This document shows, one piece after another, positions 52,301 through 64,000 of a stretch of DNA of 64,000 nucleotides. The DNA comes from Motacilla alba alba (lineage: Eukaryota > Chordata > Aves > Passeriformes > Motacillidae): positions 27,301,129 through 27,365,128 of the forward strand of contig NC_052016.1 of NCBI RefSeq assembly GCF_015832195.1, written 5' to 3'. How positions within the stretch are numbered: position 1 is the stretch's first letter; the number at the start of each line of letters is the position of its first letter. The translations under genes and the position numbers were made by a program. Below the pieces are notes generated by a model, which saw only the letters and a program-made list of their open reading frames with translations, ran no database searches and was not told the origin of the DNA.

Positions 52301-55300
52301 AGGAAATCAGATTTCTCCATTATATGTCACCTTGTTCACCCAAAAAGCAATCCTGACTCTCTAAATTTATGTTAATATCTATGCTGTTCTGCTCATACAG
52401 AAATATCTCTGATTAACTTTTTGAGAGGGACCCTGATTTATAAATTTTCTATAATAATTTTTAACTGAAGCAAAATATCTATTGCTTATCAAAGCATATT
52501 ATTCATAGTTTCTGCTCCTTTTATTTCTTCTTCCCTATTAAAAATAATACAGTTACTGTCCAGGAGCAGCTTTATCAGCTATACAATTTTCAGATGAAAA
52601 ACATGAGGTTATGTGGTAACTGGTGAGCGTTCAGACCTGTGGAGCAAACAGTACATCTCTTGCTTATGGCTGATCATCCTGCACCAGCAGATGCAGACTC
52701 TGCTTCCTTTCTCATGCTTCATTTTCCATCAGCCCTTGGTAGCAGCATCCATGGGGATTTGCTAACAGGAGAACTTACAGGGAAATGTCATTTTTGTAAG
52801 CCAGACCTGGAAAAGCATGAAATAGCTGTTTCTCTTAGTGTCTGTTTTATCTGGACTCCTCCAGTGCTGGCCTTTATTGTGTTCTCAGAGCTTGTGGCTG
52901 TGAGCCCAGGACTTAACAGGTTTTGAGATCTCTTGAATCTGTGAAATGTGCTGTCCCTAGGAAGACAGCTGTCCTTGCCTCTTAGGCCCTCTCATCTCCT
53001 GCCTTTTCACCATTTAAAATAGGCCAACCAAGGTACCACAGCAATGGCATATTTACAATTGAATTCCTGGGTTAATCTTACTGGAGAAGTTGATTTCAGT
53101 CTCTGGCCCTTTGTTAGAGATGGGTCTGCTCCTTTCTGCAATTTCAGGCTGGGATTTGAGAAAATTATCTCAAAGAGTGAGGTTTCCAGGTTTCTGTGTG
53201 CAGCTGAGACTGCTGGTGAGCAGCAGGTGTGACCTGTTCCGCAGTGGCATTCCCAGCTCCACGGTCCAGCTTCTCACCTCCAAAGCGCATCAGTGATCAC
53301 CGGATCCTACTTCCTGTGGCTTCTTTGATGGCAGGGAAGTGGGGAGGAAAAGTGGAAGAATAAATGTTTTGCCTTTCATTTTGTGCCTCTGCCTTCCTTG
53401 TTTTGCAAGGGTTTGTGGCAGTCTGCCTCCAGAGATGTGCAGCACCTGGTACAGTGCAGGCTGAGTCTTCAGGTTGCTTCATACCATGGTAATAGAAGCC
53501 CTCACAATGCCAACATTTGAAATGCAGAGAGAAATTGTGGTATCTGAGCACTGTGGAAGATTGCAAATCTGTAATACCAGATAAAAATATGCTAACATCT
53601 CTAAAATCAAGTAGATTAGATGTGTGTTTTAATACTTTCTGCACTGACTGCTTTTTTCTGTCACATACTTTTTGAACAGAAAATAGAAAGTGAAAAGGAG
53701 TAATTCTGGTATTTGCACACAGTGATTTTGAGTATATTGGAATAGCAAGTTCTTAGAAAGACTGATCCTTTTGCTGTACTGGAAAAGATACAGTCTTGCT
53801 TTCTCTTCTCAATTTTCTGACAGGCAGCAGAGCCAAATTAAATTGTGTTTAGAACATGAGGTTAATACCCAAGAGACCTGGAGTTGCATTTGTAGTACAA
53901 TGTATTATGGGTTTAATTTTCTAAGTAGCCGTGCCTCCAAGTGACACTTAAAAGCAGCAGTTTAAAGCTGCTTCTTCCCATATTATGTTTCATAAAAAAC
54001 AAGCTGAAAGCAAAATCTGTTTTGTTTTTCCAAAACAGAAAACGGTGATTTTGTTTTCAAAGTCGGGTGCCATGATAAAAATGATAACAATTTTTTTATT
54101 AATGCAATTAAACCTGGAGGTTAGAATCTCAGAAGCACTTTATAAGTTGGTATTTCAACTTACAATACATATCGAATGTCTTAAATAATCATTTTAAAAA
54201 TTATTACTGTGTTCAGTTTATTTATTCCCCAGATATATAAGGCTGGTGTGTCATAAAACCCACAAAAGGCTCACAAAGGTGCTGCTATCAGACTCCTTTC
54301 AGATTTTTCTGTGGAAATTGGTGTATTTTTATACTAACTGTGCATTGAGAGGGGTTATTTTGCAATGTCCGTAGAATCTGGATTAAATAGCAGCTTTTGT
54401 GGTTACTTCAGAGGCAGCTGCTCTTGGAGTACCCATCCCTAGAGTGGAAATGCAGGTCAGCCAAGGGAGCACATGTGCTGTAATCCAGTAACAAAGTGTT
54501 AGGTAAAACTCGATGTGCCTCGGTGGGCTTCCTGAGCTGTTCTGCCTTAAACCTGATTGTGTAGGCCTGTTTGGGCAAAAGTCAGCAAAATCACTTAGAT
54601 CTCTTTGAGTTTGTTGTGAAACAAAGAATTCATTAGCCTGAAAGGGACTCAACAGAGAGAGTCCTGTGGGTTGCATGGATAAGACTGAAGGCAGGAGATA
54701 TACCTTTGGGCAAAATTGTGGTGTTTTTGTCAAGGTTTCTTTTGTTCCCAAAGGATGTGGGCATTAACAGGTTGTTTACTGTGTAAGTTTGAAACCCAGC
54801 CTGTTTTAGAGATCGTTTTGATCTTCAAGGATGTTACAGGACAAGTTCAGCCTGCTTCATGATCTGTAGGTAAAGCCAAGATTCATTAACAAGCTATCTA
54901 TGTGTCCTTTATACATCAGAGGAAAGCGTCAGATAAGAACGGCCCATCCAACTTCCATCTGCATGCTTGGGCACCTGGGTTAGATATGAATGTGCTTAAA
55001 TCAAGAAAGGAAACAGCCACAGGAAGGCAGTTATTGCTTTGAATTGCCACCCTATTTAGGCTTTATGGTGCCTTGGATACTGAAACTCTAACGATATAGA
55101 AAATACAGTAATTGTTTTGCATTAATGAAATACAAGTATTTGCCTTTAAATCAGAACAGCTTGTCATTATTTGTTATGTACCTTCAGCATTTAACCTACC
55201 AGAGTTTAAAATGACATATTTAATGAAAACCTGAATTGCTTATCAGTAGTCAGGTGTTGGATCATTTAACTATACTCACTAATTTATTTTTTTTTTTACA

Positions 55301-58011
55301 CAATGAAATATTTTCTCATCACGAAATACTATAGAGCTGGTTAAAGGTTTGAAAGTAATTTGACTGATGCACAAAGTTTAATTTTTGGTGGCAGAGAAGA
55401 ATACAAGCATCCTTGTTCTTTATTCAGAGCTTTAGCCAAGAAGACCTTTCTTTCTCTAATACTCATAGGTTGGTCATGGCTTTCTATTGATACTTTACTT
55501 GTTATTCTAGATATAGAACATATAATGTTCCTAGCAGTAAATTATTTAAATTAAGGTATTTGGTCTACATAAAGTCTTGCACCCTGCTTTACATGAAAGC
55601 TGACTGGTGTGTTGAAGAGAATAAATTTAGATGAAGCATGAAAGATAATGCTGTGTTGGTTGACTAGCATGAGCTAGGGAGAGAAGCAAGGACATGGAGA
55701 TTTGAAATAATCAGCTTTCAGTGTTTTTTTTTTTTCTGGTGGCCATAACAAAATTTTCCACTGTGATTTAAAAAATATACATGATGACATTAAAAATGTA
55801 GAGCCAGGTCGTATTTGCTCTAATATGAACCTGGAATAACTTTTAAATTTCAGTGATCTATGCAGCAGCAGCTGAAATCAGAACCCAAGCCACAGCTATT
55901 GCATTTTATCTTCTCTTCATGCACTTAAAGGGAGCTTGAAGGCTGAAATCTCCAGAAACTGTAATGACTTCACTAACTTGGCTTGGTGGTTCTTTTTCTT
56001 AATTTGATGTTTCAGTAATGTATTAGTGTGAGATTGAAAAGATTTTGTGAAATCTGTCTATATTTAATAGTGTGAATGAACATAGGCATGAACAGATGTG
56101 TAGATACATGCATACCGTACATGTAACCCACTTACATTTCAGGTTTCTGGAAAGAGTAAAATCTCTATCTAATTTCTTTTTTCAGTTAAGTGCATATAAC
56201 AGTTTCTTAATATTTGAAAAGTCCCATCTTTATCTGCTAATTTGAATATTTGAAATTATTTTATTTGTCCTTCATTGATATATACAGGAATATGGAGATG
56301 AAAAAATAATGCAGAGATCGAATCCAAATTGATGAAATATTTAACATCTTTGTAGGCTTCTGCTTTGCTATATATAGGGTTCTGCAGAACTGTGTAAAAT
56401 TCTCAGTAAATTAAAATTTCCACTTGCCAGACTGGTTGCATTAGAAGAGCTGAACTGGATCCCTTCTCTTGCTTTAGACTGGGGGCGGGGAGAGGAAAAG
56501 TCATAACCTGGTCACAAATGTTGTTTTTCAACAGTAGCAAAAGCAAGTTACAGAATACACCTAGGTGCTGTTAGGTTTCCAGCCCATAAGCACTGAAATG
56601 TGCCAAAATTTCAAGTTTGAAAGTTTTTTTGTTTTTTTGTTGTTTGGGGGGTTTTGTTTGTTTGTTTGTGTTTTTTAACAGGAAGGTGATTGTCTAAAAT
56701 TTTGTAACCATGAAAGAAAGTCTCTGTTTGATGTATTTAAATTATTCAAAATCTAGGAATATATCATATATATCTGTAAACTGTTGAACATATTATTTGC
56801 AATGTACCTTTAAAATGAGATGTGTTAGCTCCAGCTCTTATCAGATATAAACTTTAAAATTATTGCTCAAAAAGTTGATAGCTAGAACGTCAATTTCTCA
56901 AAAAGATCGTACATGCACTTATTTTTTAACTCCAATTGTAAATCTTATAATCATAAATATTTTTATTTAGCTATCCAAGTGTTCATGTTTGGCCTGAAAT
57001 GCCCAGTTGTAATGCTAATAATCTCTAGTTGAACTTGCTTTTGGGTTTGGTTTTGGTTTTTTTTACTAGGAATAGTCAGTGTTTTAACAAAATGTCACAC
57101 TTTTACAACTTATTTCATGTGAATTTTTTTTAAACCAGAAAAACAGGTTGTTAATGGAAATAATTTTATACTCTTGTTGTAAAGCTATCTTTACAGCTAT
57201 CTATTCTGCTATCACAGAAGAATGTAAACTCTGTTTAAGATGGCATGTCCTGTGTAAACAATGAAAATAAGGAATGCTGCATTCTGTGTTCAGTGGAAGA
57301 CAAACCACAAGTTAAGGTGATGGACTGTAATTCTAAGGAAATAATTATTTTGAAGACTGGGGTTTTTTCTTAATGTAAAATACTATTGCATAAAGTGTAG
57401 ACATTTTAAAATACCCAACAATTTATCTAGGATCAAAAAGCCATAGGACTGAAGACACCTGCTTAAATGTGTTCTTCACAAAAATTACAATGTGAAGTTA
57501 GGTAGAAAAGAAAACTGCCTCAATGTTATCCTGAATGTATGGCTCCTTTGAATAGAGCAGAGCCAAAAGACTGCTTGTTCACTGCTCTTATGATTCACTT
57601 CTCTCCAGTGGCTGTTTCCACAAGACAAGTATAGGATTGTTTCTTTGATAGATGAATAGAAGAAATACAGAAGAGGCAAGAAAGCAGGTGTGTCAGCACA
57701 TAGCCAGTGTCCTTCTGAAAACAGCCAAGTCCGAGGTTTAACCTATCATTGGGTTTTATGCTTTGATTAATCTGCGCAGTGAAATCTGGTGAGAAGTACA
57801 GAGTAAGGAGTTTTTTAGTAATTATTCCTAAGTGTGTGTTTCTGTTATGATAAGTGACTAAGCATAGTAATTCTGGCTGTGATGGAAAACAGGGAAAAGT
57901 CTGTCCTTGATTTCCATCTGACTGCAGCAGCTGGCATAGGTGTATCCAGCTAGGTGTGCCAAAACCAGCTGGGATAGCTATTATTTTACTAAATAGATGC
58001 TCTCTGTCTTT
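49307..58011. other. Non-coding, intron-like DNA
   Basis: No gene is supported. Sequence at about 50220-50500 is of higher complexity (TTAGCTGATTAGG, CCTTAATTAAATTG) and might be conserved. At 53148-53214 a good acceptor (TTTCTGCAATTTCAG) and a donor (CTG|GTGAGC) bracket 67 bases open in two frames, but neither peptide is recognisable. The T/G tract at 56623-56682 lies here. Minus-strand open frames near 57595-58065 owe their length partly to the C-rich complement of the G block. Confidence 0.5.
56623..56682 (+). repeat. T/G-rich low-complexity tract
   Basis: T runs interrupted by G, GGGGGG and GTTT units on the + strand, ending before AACAGG. It belongs to the same class as the tracts at 9804, 28544 and 30469. 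Confidence 0.8.
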
Positions 58012-58049
58012 GGGGGGGGTGGGGAGGGGGGTTGGGGGGGGCAGGGGGG
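58012..58049 (+). repeat. G-run block with quadruplex potential
   Basis: The + strand reads G8, T, G4, A, G6, TT, G8, CA, G6 in 38 bases. Five runs of four or more G with one- or two-base loops satisfy the usual G-quadruplex pattern with room to spare. In the inferred transcript the G strand would be in the RNA. Runs this long are also prone to sequencing and assembly error, so exact lengths may be unreliable. Confidence 0.85.
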
Positions 58050-58943
58050 AGTCTTTGATTACCAAAAAGTTTGATTTTTTTTCTCTTTAATATATAAATT
58101 TAACAAGGTTAGTGATTTTTGAAAAATATACACATGAATTCAAAGATGTATTCATTGTCTGTAAGACAGTGCAGCTTTCCTCTGGTTAGAGGGGCTTGTA
58201 CAGGCTGAGGTTTATAAGCAGTGTAGGTGTACATTCTGATACTATTTTTTGAGTGATAAATTTATGTTTAAGATGAGATAGATGATAGAGTACCTCATGA
58301 GGCATCTGTTGTTTCACTTGAACCAATGAAACTGGTTGAAGTGCCCTGAAATATCATTTGAACCAGTTTCATTGTCCAGCTCTAATAGTGTGATTTATGG
58401 AAGCTCTCTAAGCATAGGAAGTATGGGGTTTTGTTTTACAGAATTTTGAAGGCCCTGAGTATTACTTTCCCTTGAAACCTGTAAATTTAAAAGGTGCAGG
58501 TGTGAAAGACTTGAGAGGAGAAAGTTAAGTGCTGACATTGAGAGAGCCTTTGTGTCCCCTCTCTCCCTCCCCTCTGCTGGAAAGGGAGGTCAAGGTTGAG
58601 CAATCCACACCAAATTGTATAAACTTGGTTTATAACATTGGAGAGTGAGGTGACATTAACAAATATAGCTTTCAAAAGCATGTCTGGTCTATGGTGTAAA
58701 CTGCACTAGGTAATCCTGCCGGGATAGAGGGGAGAGAAGACAGCATGCAAAAGATGCTTAGAGGCTAATATGCTGGCACTCTTGTTAGTTAATGCAGCTG
58801 ATTTTATTTCCACCCCTTTCACTCTTAACTGGCATCATGTCCTTGCTTTTGCAGAGTGTTTCTTTTGGCACAGTTAGGTGCTGTTATGTGAAGGGTGTAA
58901 CTATTTAAGATGTTGTAACCTTCTCTGTTGCATGTATTTGTAG
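58050..58943. other. Non-coding, intron-like DNA
   Basis: Apart from the inverted repeat at 58315-58374, I see nothing gene-like here. The part after 58550 is less T-rich and contains short pyrimidine runs. Confidence 0.5.
58315..58374. repeat. 14-bp perfect inverted repeat with an alternative overlapping hairpin
   Basis: CAATGAAACTGGTT at 58324-58337 is exactly complementary to AACCAGTTTCATTG at 58361-58374, with a 23-base loop. The left arm can also pair with the bases before it: CACTTGAACCA at 58315-58325 is complementary in 10 of 11 positions to TGGTTGAAGTG at 58333-58343. The middle arm is therefore shared by two mutually exclusive hairpins. It could be a transposon-terminal remnant, a structured RNA or chance duplication. 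Confidence 0.9.
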
Positions 58944-59021
58944 TGGTCAGTTCTCCAAGACTGTGGTACCCAACAAATCCACCTGCTGCTGTGTTCTGCT
59001 TTTAACTTCTTGGAGCTGCAG
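58944..59021 (+). other. Candidate 78-nt coding exon
   Basis: An acceptor (CTCTGTTGCATGTATTTGTAG ends at 58943, moderately pyrimidine-rich) is followed by 78 bases ending CTGCAG, then GTAGGTAAC, a strong donor. The length is a multiple of three, and the phase-0 frame is open across all 26 codons. It starts WSVLQDCGTQQ and continues into a hydrophobic, helix-like part ending FNFLELQ. A second frame is also open. The direction agrees with the inferred transcript. I cannot name the protein. The leucine-rich helical character would suit a solenoid-type protein, but that is only an impression. Confidence 0.25.
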
Positions 59022-61025
59022 GTAGGTAACTTCAATTACCAAGAGTGCACAGGTTATGTAGCTTGGGCCTTGGAATATTACCTCCAAAGCAAGTGAACAA
59101 AACTAAGTAGCTGAAGCTCCTAATCATAAAGCAGAGGAAATTCCACATTGCTGTTTAAGCTGTACTTTATTTATATGACATGTACGCCAAATGCCAGCAG
59201 TCTGGAGTTTTTGTTAAATCTTCATCATTTGTCCACGGTAGCTTGGTTTTGTCTGTTTTTCTTCTGAATGTTCCTTCTGGATTGACTGTTCTTATCACTT
59301 GTGTGCTCTCAAGTGGTGTTTAAAAAGTCCTTCTTTGTCATGTTAAAGAAAATGAAAAGTAGAATCACTGCATCTGCCTCGGCTAGCAGATTGACATTTT
59401 GTGCTGCAGGTTCCCATAGTTTGTAAGGAAAAGTACTTTAACTGTTCAAATTCAAATGTAAATCTTTTCTTACTCAAGAACATTGTCAGTAAGAGTGGAA
59501 AAATTACCCTCAGAGATTTCTGAGGTAGAATATGAGCAAATCAAACATACTTAATCTTTTTTGGAAGGGACTGTAAGTTTTGTTTAGGTCTGCTTTGGCT
59601 CAGAATGTTTCAAATTGGGCTCCATCCCCATCTTTCTTTCAGAGCTTTTCAGAGCTAAGGAGAGAAGGGGAAGGTGCTTAAGACATTGACAGGGAAATAG
59701 ACAGCTCTGAGTCCACAGCTTTGAGTGCCTGCTGGGGGCAGGACTAAAGAATAAAGTATCACCATTTTTTCATGGCTCATTTTTAGCAGAGCCCCCAGCA
59801 CCCTAGTGGAGATTTAAATGCTCATAAAGATTAGGAGTTGTTTTTTTCATCTGTAGCTTTTCCCTAACAAAAACAGTCAGAATTGTATTGACAATTAAAA
59901 TGAGATACTGCTCAGCTACAAGCTCTCTGTGCTTTTGTCTTATATTTATTAGCCGATGTAACTCTGTGTTTGGTTTGCTGGGTTTTATATGGAGAGGTAT
60001 GTCTTGGTGTGCACTGGTACCAAATGAGTGTTTTTTAACAACTTTTCTCTCTGTCAAGCCTCTAAATGGCAAAAAAGGAAACAATATTGAATGAAACACC
60101 AACGCTGTACACTGGTAGCATTTAGGTGTACTATTAATAATGTGTCTCTCAGTCCACTCTCCTGAAACATCCCTTAGTTCATTTTAATGCCTCTCTTCAT
60201 TCTTATTAATACACTTTGCTGTTCTCTATTCTGCTGCCACATTGTATTACATGTACCCACACATGAAATCCGTTCTGCTCTTCTGTCACCCCCGGCTCTT
60301 TTCCAGCACAAGGATTGTCCCTACATGTCCTCTTCCTTTTTTGCTGACACTTGCTTCAGAATTTTTTCCCTCATAAATCATGAAGCTTTTTTTTTCTTTT
60401 CCTAGGGTAGCATTTAATTGAGATTTCTATCTCATATTGAAAGTACTCTGAACAGTTCATCATTGTGATCTCAGCACCATTTCGTCATATTTTTTGTATT
60501 AACACAGTTGCAAAAATATCTTGATAGCTTTTAATTTTTTTTTAAGAGAATGTTGCACAATGTCAGGTTTTATACTTTTAATAGGTGTACCTAAATTACA
60601 TAATGTCTTATCTTCTATTGGGCTCTAATGTTCTTTCACAGAAATTGGTTAAGTTGGTGGTGTCTCAAATTGGAGTTGCTTTACCCAGACAGTTTTAGAA
60701 GATACCTAAGCAAAAATCTTTACATTTATCAAGACCTAGATTTATTACAATCTCTAAAATAATTTATAGTGTTTTTCATAAGCTTTAAAATGTGAATGAA
60801 TTTAAAAAGCTATGCTTTTTAACTGTTAAAAAAATAGTCAGTTCAAGCTGTGAAGTCACAAGTCATTAATGTTGAGTGAGAATAAAGATTTTAAGCCATT
60901 TTAACACAAAGTGTGTTCTTTTCACAATTCCCCACATTATCTTAACAAAATGAATGATCTTTCATTAGGAAAAAAGTAAAAAGTACAAGATTAAAGTTGA
61001 TGAACTAAATCAAGGTGTCCTGCTT

Positions 61026-61074
61026 GGTTGATTTAAATCTGTGATTAAAATCAGTGATTTGATTTAAATCAATC
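61026..61074. repeat. 12-bp perfect inverted repeat built from GATTTAAATC units
   Basis: TTGATTTAAATC at 61028-61039 is exactly complementary to GATTTAAATCAA at 61061-61072. The stem extends outward by one G-T and one G-C pair. The unit GATTTAAATC, itself a palindrome, occurs at 61030-61039 and 61061-61070, with a variant GATTAAAATC at 61043-61052. This could be the centre or end of a decayed DNA transposon of the palindromic miniature type. Confidence 0.88.
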
Positions 61075-61736
61075 CACTATTCTTTCAGCCAGTCTGAAAT
61101 GAACAGTTCTTCATTTCCTGCCTAATTAGAATTGCTCTGTAAGATTAGTTAGGACTGTGCTTTGATACAGAAAATGTGCTGCATCCTCTGAATTGCCTGA
61201 ATTTTGGTTTTGAGGGATGAAGACTTTTTTTCCTCTTGTTTTCCTGCTTTTCAAATAATAGTTTTAATGAAGTGAGACTACTAGAACAGTGTACCTCTAT
61301 CCCTTAATGGCTGGAGGTAGAAAAACTGGTCTACAACTACAGCTCACCTTGTTTTCAGCTGATTACTTGTTCAGATAGCAGGGAATGGGTTGCTTGCTTG
61401 CATCCTCCTGCCATCTCTCCATTATTCTGGGATTTGTGTTCCCAGGTGCCTGCTTCTGCAGAGCCTTGTCTGTTCAGTCTAGTGCAGGTCACCCTCAGTC
61501 ACAGAAATGACTGAATATAAAGGTGTGGAGATGTAACTAAGGAAATGAGGGACACTAGACCTAATGACGGCTATCTTTCCCATGACTTCATGCCCATCAC
61601 TTTGTCCACAAACAAAGTTGGTGGAAGGTCCTGTGGAAACTTGTCACCTCTGTGCAAACTTCTCCGAAGCATGGATGCTCTGGCAACCTGTCAGTTTAAG
61701 CTTAATTTGCAGTCTTTTTCTCACCTGACCACAATC

Positions 61737-61761
61737 TTTTATTTATTTATTAATTTATTTT
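61737..61761 (+). repeat. TTTA-type tetranucleotide microsatellite
   Basis: About six ATTT units with one interruption (ATTAATTT). Confidence 0.85.
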
Positions 61762-63718
61762 CCTCTCTTCCCTGTCTTCCTGACACTTTTGATGTGAAGT
61801 ACTTACTATGTTTCTGTGAAACGTGAGTGGATATTGTCAGCTTCTTAACTCGTTGTCTTGCTGTGGGGATACCTGTGAGCAACAGTCAAACAAGCTTCAT
61901 TTTCCTTTGCTGTAAAGAAAAGCCTGTGACACAGCTGTAGGGGAAGGTTTATTGTACTAAAACCTGTAGTCCAGGGTTCTTTAGGCCCACAGAAGCAACC
62001 TATGATAAACTACTTTGTACTCTGAAGTGTAACTAAACAGCAATTTCTATTTGTAGCTATTGAATCTATCCTGAAAAATAAAGTGATTTCATCCTGGTGT
62101 GAAATCCAAGACAAAACCAGACTATTATACCACATGGCCTGTAATCATATCTGATTAAAAAAAAGCCCTTAGTTGCTGATTTAATTACATTAGTTGTTCT
62201 GGAAGACAAGTCATAGGAAGGATGGTCTTTTGTAGCACAGCCTTGGAAAACCAGCTCAGAGTATTCCTCCTGTCAAATCCTGACTGCCTGCTCTTTGCCA
62301 GTCATGAGAACTTTGTGCTGCACCTTTCCCTATAGAAGAAAATAGGTTTCAATAAAGCCCTTTGATTTTCTTTCTTAGCATGCACAGTTGTTTAGGAAAA
62401 AGATTACCATATACTCTGGGTCTTTGGTGTGCCCTAATATGTTGAGATACAGGAGGAGGCATGGAGACAACTATGAAATATTACTTTATTAGTGATATGC
62501 AGAGAAGATTGGAAAAAATACTACTGCCAGTTCTGAAAACTGAAGAATTTACCTTTATGGTGAAAATGAAAAATATGTAAAAGCTTGCTTGTACTTCAAA
62601 CTAGAAAATAATGCTTTATTAACTAGAATGTAATTTAAAACATGTTATGGGAATTTACATTTTTCTAAAGAAGGAGCTGCCAAATCAAATCAGTTTTGAA
62701 TTCAGGAAAACTCTTGTTGAGGGATTCAGACAAGCCATATGGTACTCTCTTGCAAACATCAAGGCAAGGGAAAGTATCGTGTGGGCTTTTATCACATTTT
62801 AGTCATTTTAAAAAGAAAACATGTTTAATATTTTTATGCGTACAATTTATATTGCAATTTAATGAGACAGAAATTACGTGTACCCAAGATAAATCTAGAT
62901 AATGAAAACCTACTCAGATACATTCAGCTTGATTTAAGGTGCTTTGTTTTGATTTTAGAACACTTAATATATTGAAGTTTAGGGGTTCTTTTTTAATGGC
63001 TCTGATGGATATTTATCTTATGTTGGACTGATTTCGATACTGTAGCAGCCAGTTTCAGGTGTTTATATGGACTGTCTAGAGAGGAAACCTAATTGTTGCA
63101 GCAGCTGCTGGTGCACAGAAGGCAGGTTCAGGTGTGAAGCTTCTCCTAGGGACTTTCTGGTATTTCACCCTCAAAGCAAAGGCGTGATGGTTACTAAACA
63201 GTACTTCAGGATAATGCTAGGGGTTTAAAATGAAACACAACTCTGCAGCCTGGTGGTCTGTCACCCAATTTAAAACTGCTTTGTGCCAACTGTTTGTCAC
63301 TGCTTCTTCCCATCCCAGCTCTGCCACAGCTGGCAGCTCTCCACACCGTGTGTCTGAGGACATTTTCTGTGCTGTTCTAAAACAAGGGTAAAAGCAGCTA
63401 TGTCCAGCAAAAAGTGCTTTGAGATTTGCTGGTGAGTACAGGGATCTGTAAATGGAGAGTTTAGGTTTTCTTATTGACTATTTGTAACAGGTGCTTTTAA
63501 AGTACCTGAGCCCTGTTTCTAAAGGTGCAGGTTCACAGCCCTCTGGTGCAAAAGCTGTGGGTTCCTGCTCAAAGGTTCCCATGCTGCTTTCCAGAAGGGG
63601 GAATGACTGGGGACCAACCGGTGAGCAGGGGCTGCACTGCAGCCCTGCTCCGTGGGGTCTGATACTCCCAACACCTGTATTGCGTCTCAAAACCCAGCCT
63701 TTCACTCTTCTTTGCTCC

Positions 63719-63852
63719 ATCCCTGGAAGTGTTCAAAGCCAGGGCTTGGAGCAATCTGGTCTGGGGGAAGGTGACCCTACCTGTGATATGGGGGCTGGAA
63801 CTAGAAGATCTTGAAGGTCCCTTCCATCCCAAACTATTCTGTGGTTCTATGG
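63719..63852 (+). mobile_element. CR1 LINE 3' fragment
   Basis: The + strand reads ATCCCTGGAAGTGTTCAAAG and then GCAATCTGGTCTGGGGGAAG. It goes on to GAACTAGAAGATCTTGAAGG and TCCCTTCCATCCCAAACTAT and ends TTCTGTGGTTCTATGG. This is the forward CR1 3' end with its octamer-type tail at about 63852. About 135 bp remain and part of the usual sequence between GCCAGG and GAGCAA is deleted. It is truncated at the 5' end and non-coding. Confidence 0.92.
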
Positions 63853-64000
63853 CTTGGTTTAGACGTGAGCATCTGTTTTTCAGTGTGAATTTGCATATCA
63901 AATGCATTTATGAAAAAGAAAAACATATTTAAAAAGTTAAACTGATCAGCCTGAAAAGCTGATTTGTACCTGTGAGAAGCTAAAGGCAGCTGCTCTTTTG
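63853..64000. other. Non-coding DNA at the window edge
   Basis: The last 148 bases show no gene or recognisable repeat. The window ends inside ordinary sequence. Confidence 0.5.

Larger units (their letters stand above)
59022..63718. other. Non-coding, intron-like DNA
   Basis: No gene is supported. The stretch contains the inverted repeat at 61026-61074 and a TTTA-type microsatellite at 61737-61761. The last 240 bases before 63719 are richer in G+C and give open frames on both strands, without recognisable protein or repeat. Confidence 0.55.

Noticed and set aside
53148..53214. 67-nt + strand exon between TTTCTGCAATTTCAG and CTG|GTGAGC
   Set aside because: Splice sites are fair but both open frames give unrecognised peptides, and the segment has no property beyond the sites. 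Mentioned only in the regional entry.
57595..58065. 156-codon minus-strand open frame starting with Pro-rich sequence
   Set aside because: The proline-rich start is just the complement of the G-run block, and the rest has no recognisable feature.
1..64000. tRNA, rRNA, spliceosomal RNA, CRISPR array, operon or other prokaryotic system
   Set aside because: No tRNA A/B-box pair, U6-like or 5S-like sequence, no regularly spaced repeats and no adjacent long reading frames. The CR1 and LTR sequences show a bird nuclear genome.

Overview
The window looks like non-coding DNA from a bird genome, probably a songbird. Three signs point to this. There are CR1 LINE 3' ends at about 27249, 38261, 41560-41816 and 63719. 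A roughly 975-bp LTR at 20800-21774 resembles a passerine ERV-L-type LTR family that I recognise from memory. The base composition is that of vertebrate introns: AT-rich, poor in CpG and full of short poly-T runs. I see nothing bacterial or plasmid-like.

Layout. Bases 1-240 are a CpG-rich block (about 30 CpG dinucleotides), most likely the right edge of a promoter CpG island with or without a first exon. CpG content collapses within the next 200 bases. From there to the right edge the + strand is visibly rich in T and G, as vertebrate introns are on the coding strand. I therefore infer one long, probably first, intron of a gene transcribed left to right. Two stretches read the other way, rich in A and C: about 38.9-41.4 kb and 45.5-46.9 kb. 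No protein-coding gene could be identified. The open frames present are short, often overlap on both strands and match no family I know.

Recognisable elements are one solitary LTR, four CR1 loci (two on each strand), several T/G-rich simple tracts, microsatellites and poly-T runs, small tandem duplications, several perfect inverted repeats, and a G-run block at 58012-58049 with strong quadruplex potential. Three short segments have convincing splice-site pairs and an open frame (15272-15342 +, 58944-59021 +, 11377-11410 -). They are offered as exon candidates only. A few stretches look more complex than their surroundings and could be conserved regulatory DNA, but that needs alignment.

I found no clear undescribed biological system. 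The most useful leads are the two strong inverted-repeat loci near 58.3 and 61.0 kb, the candidate exons and the strand-skew reversals.
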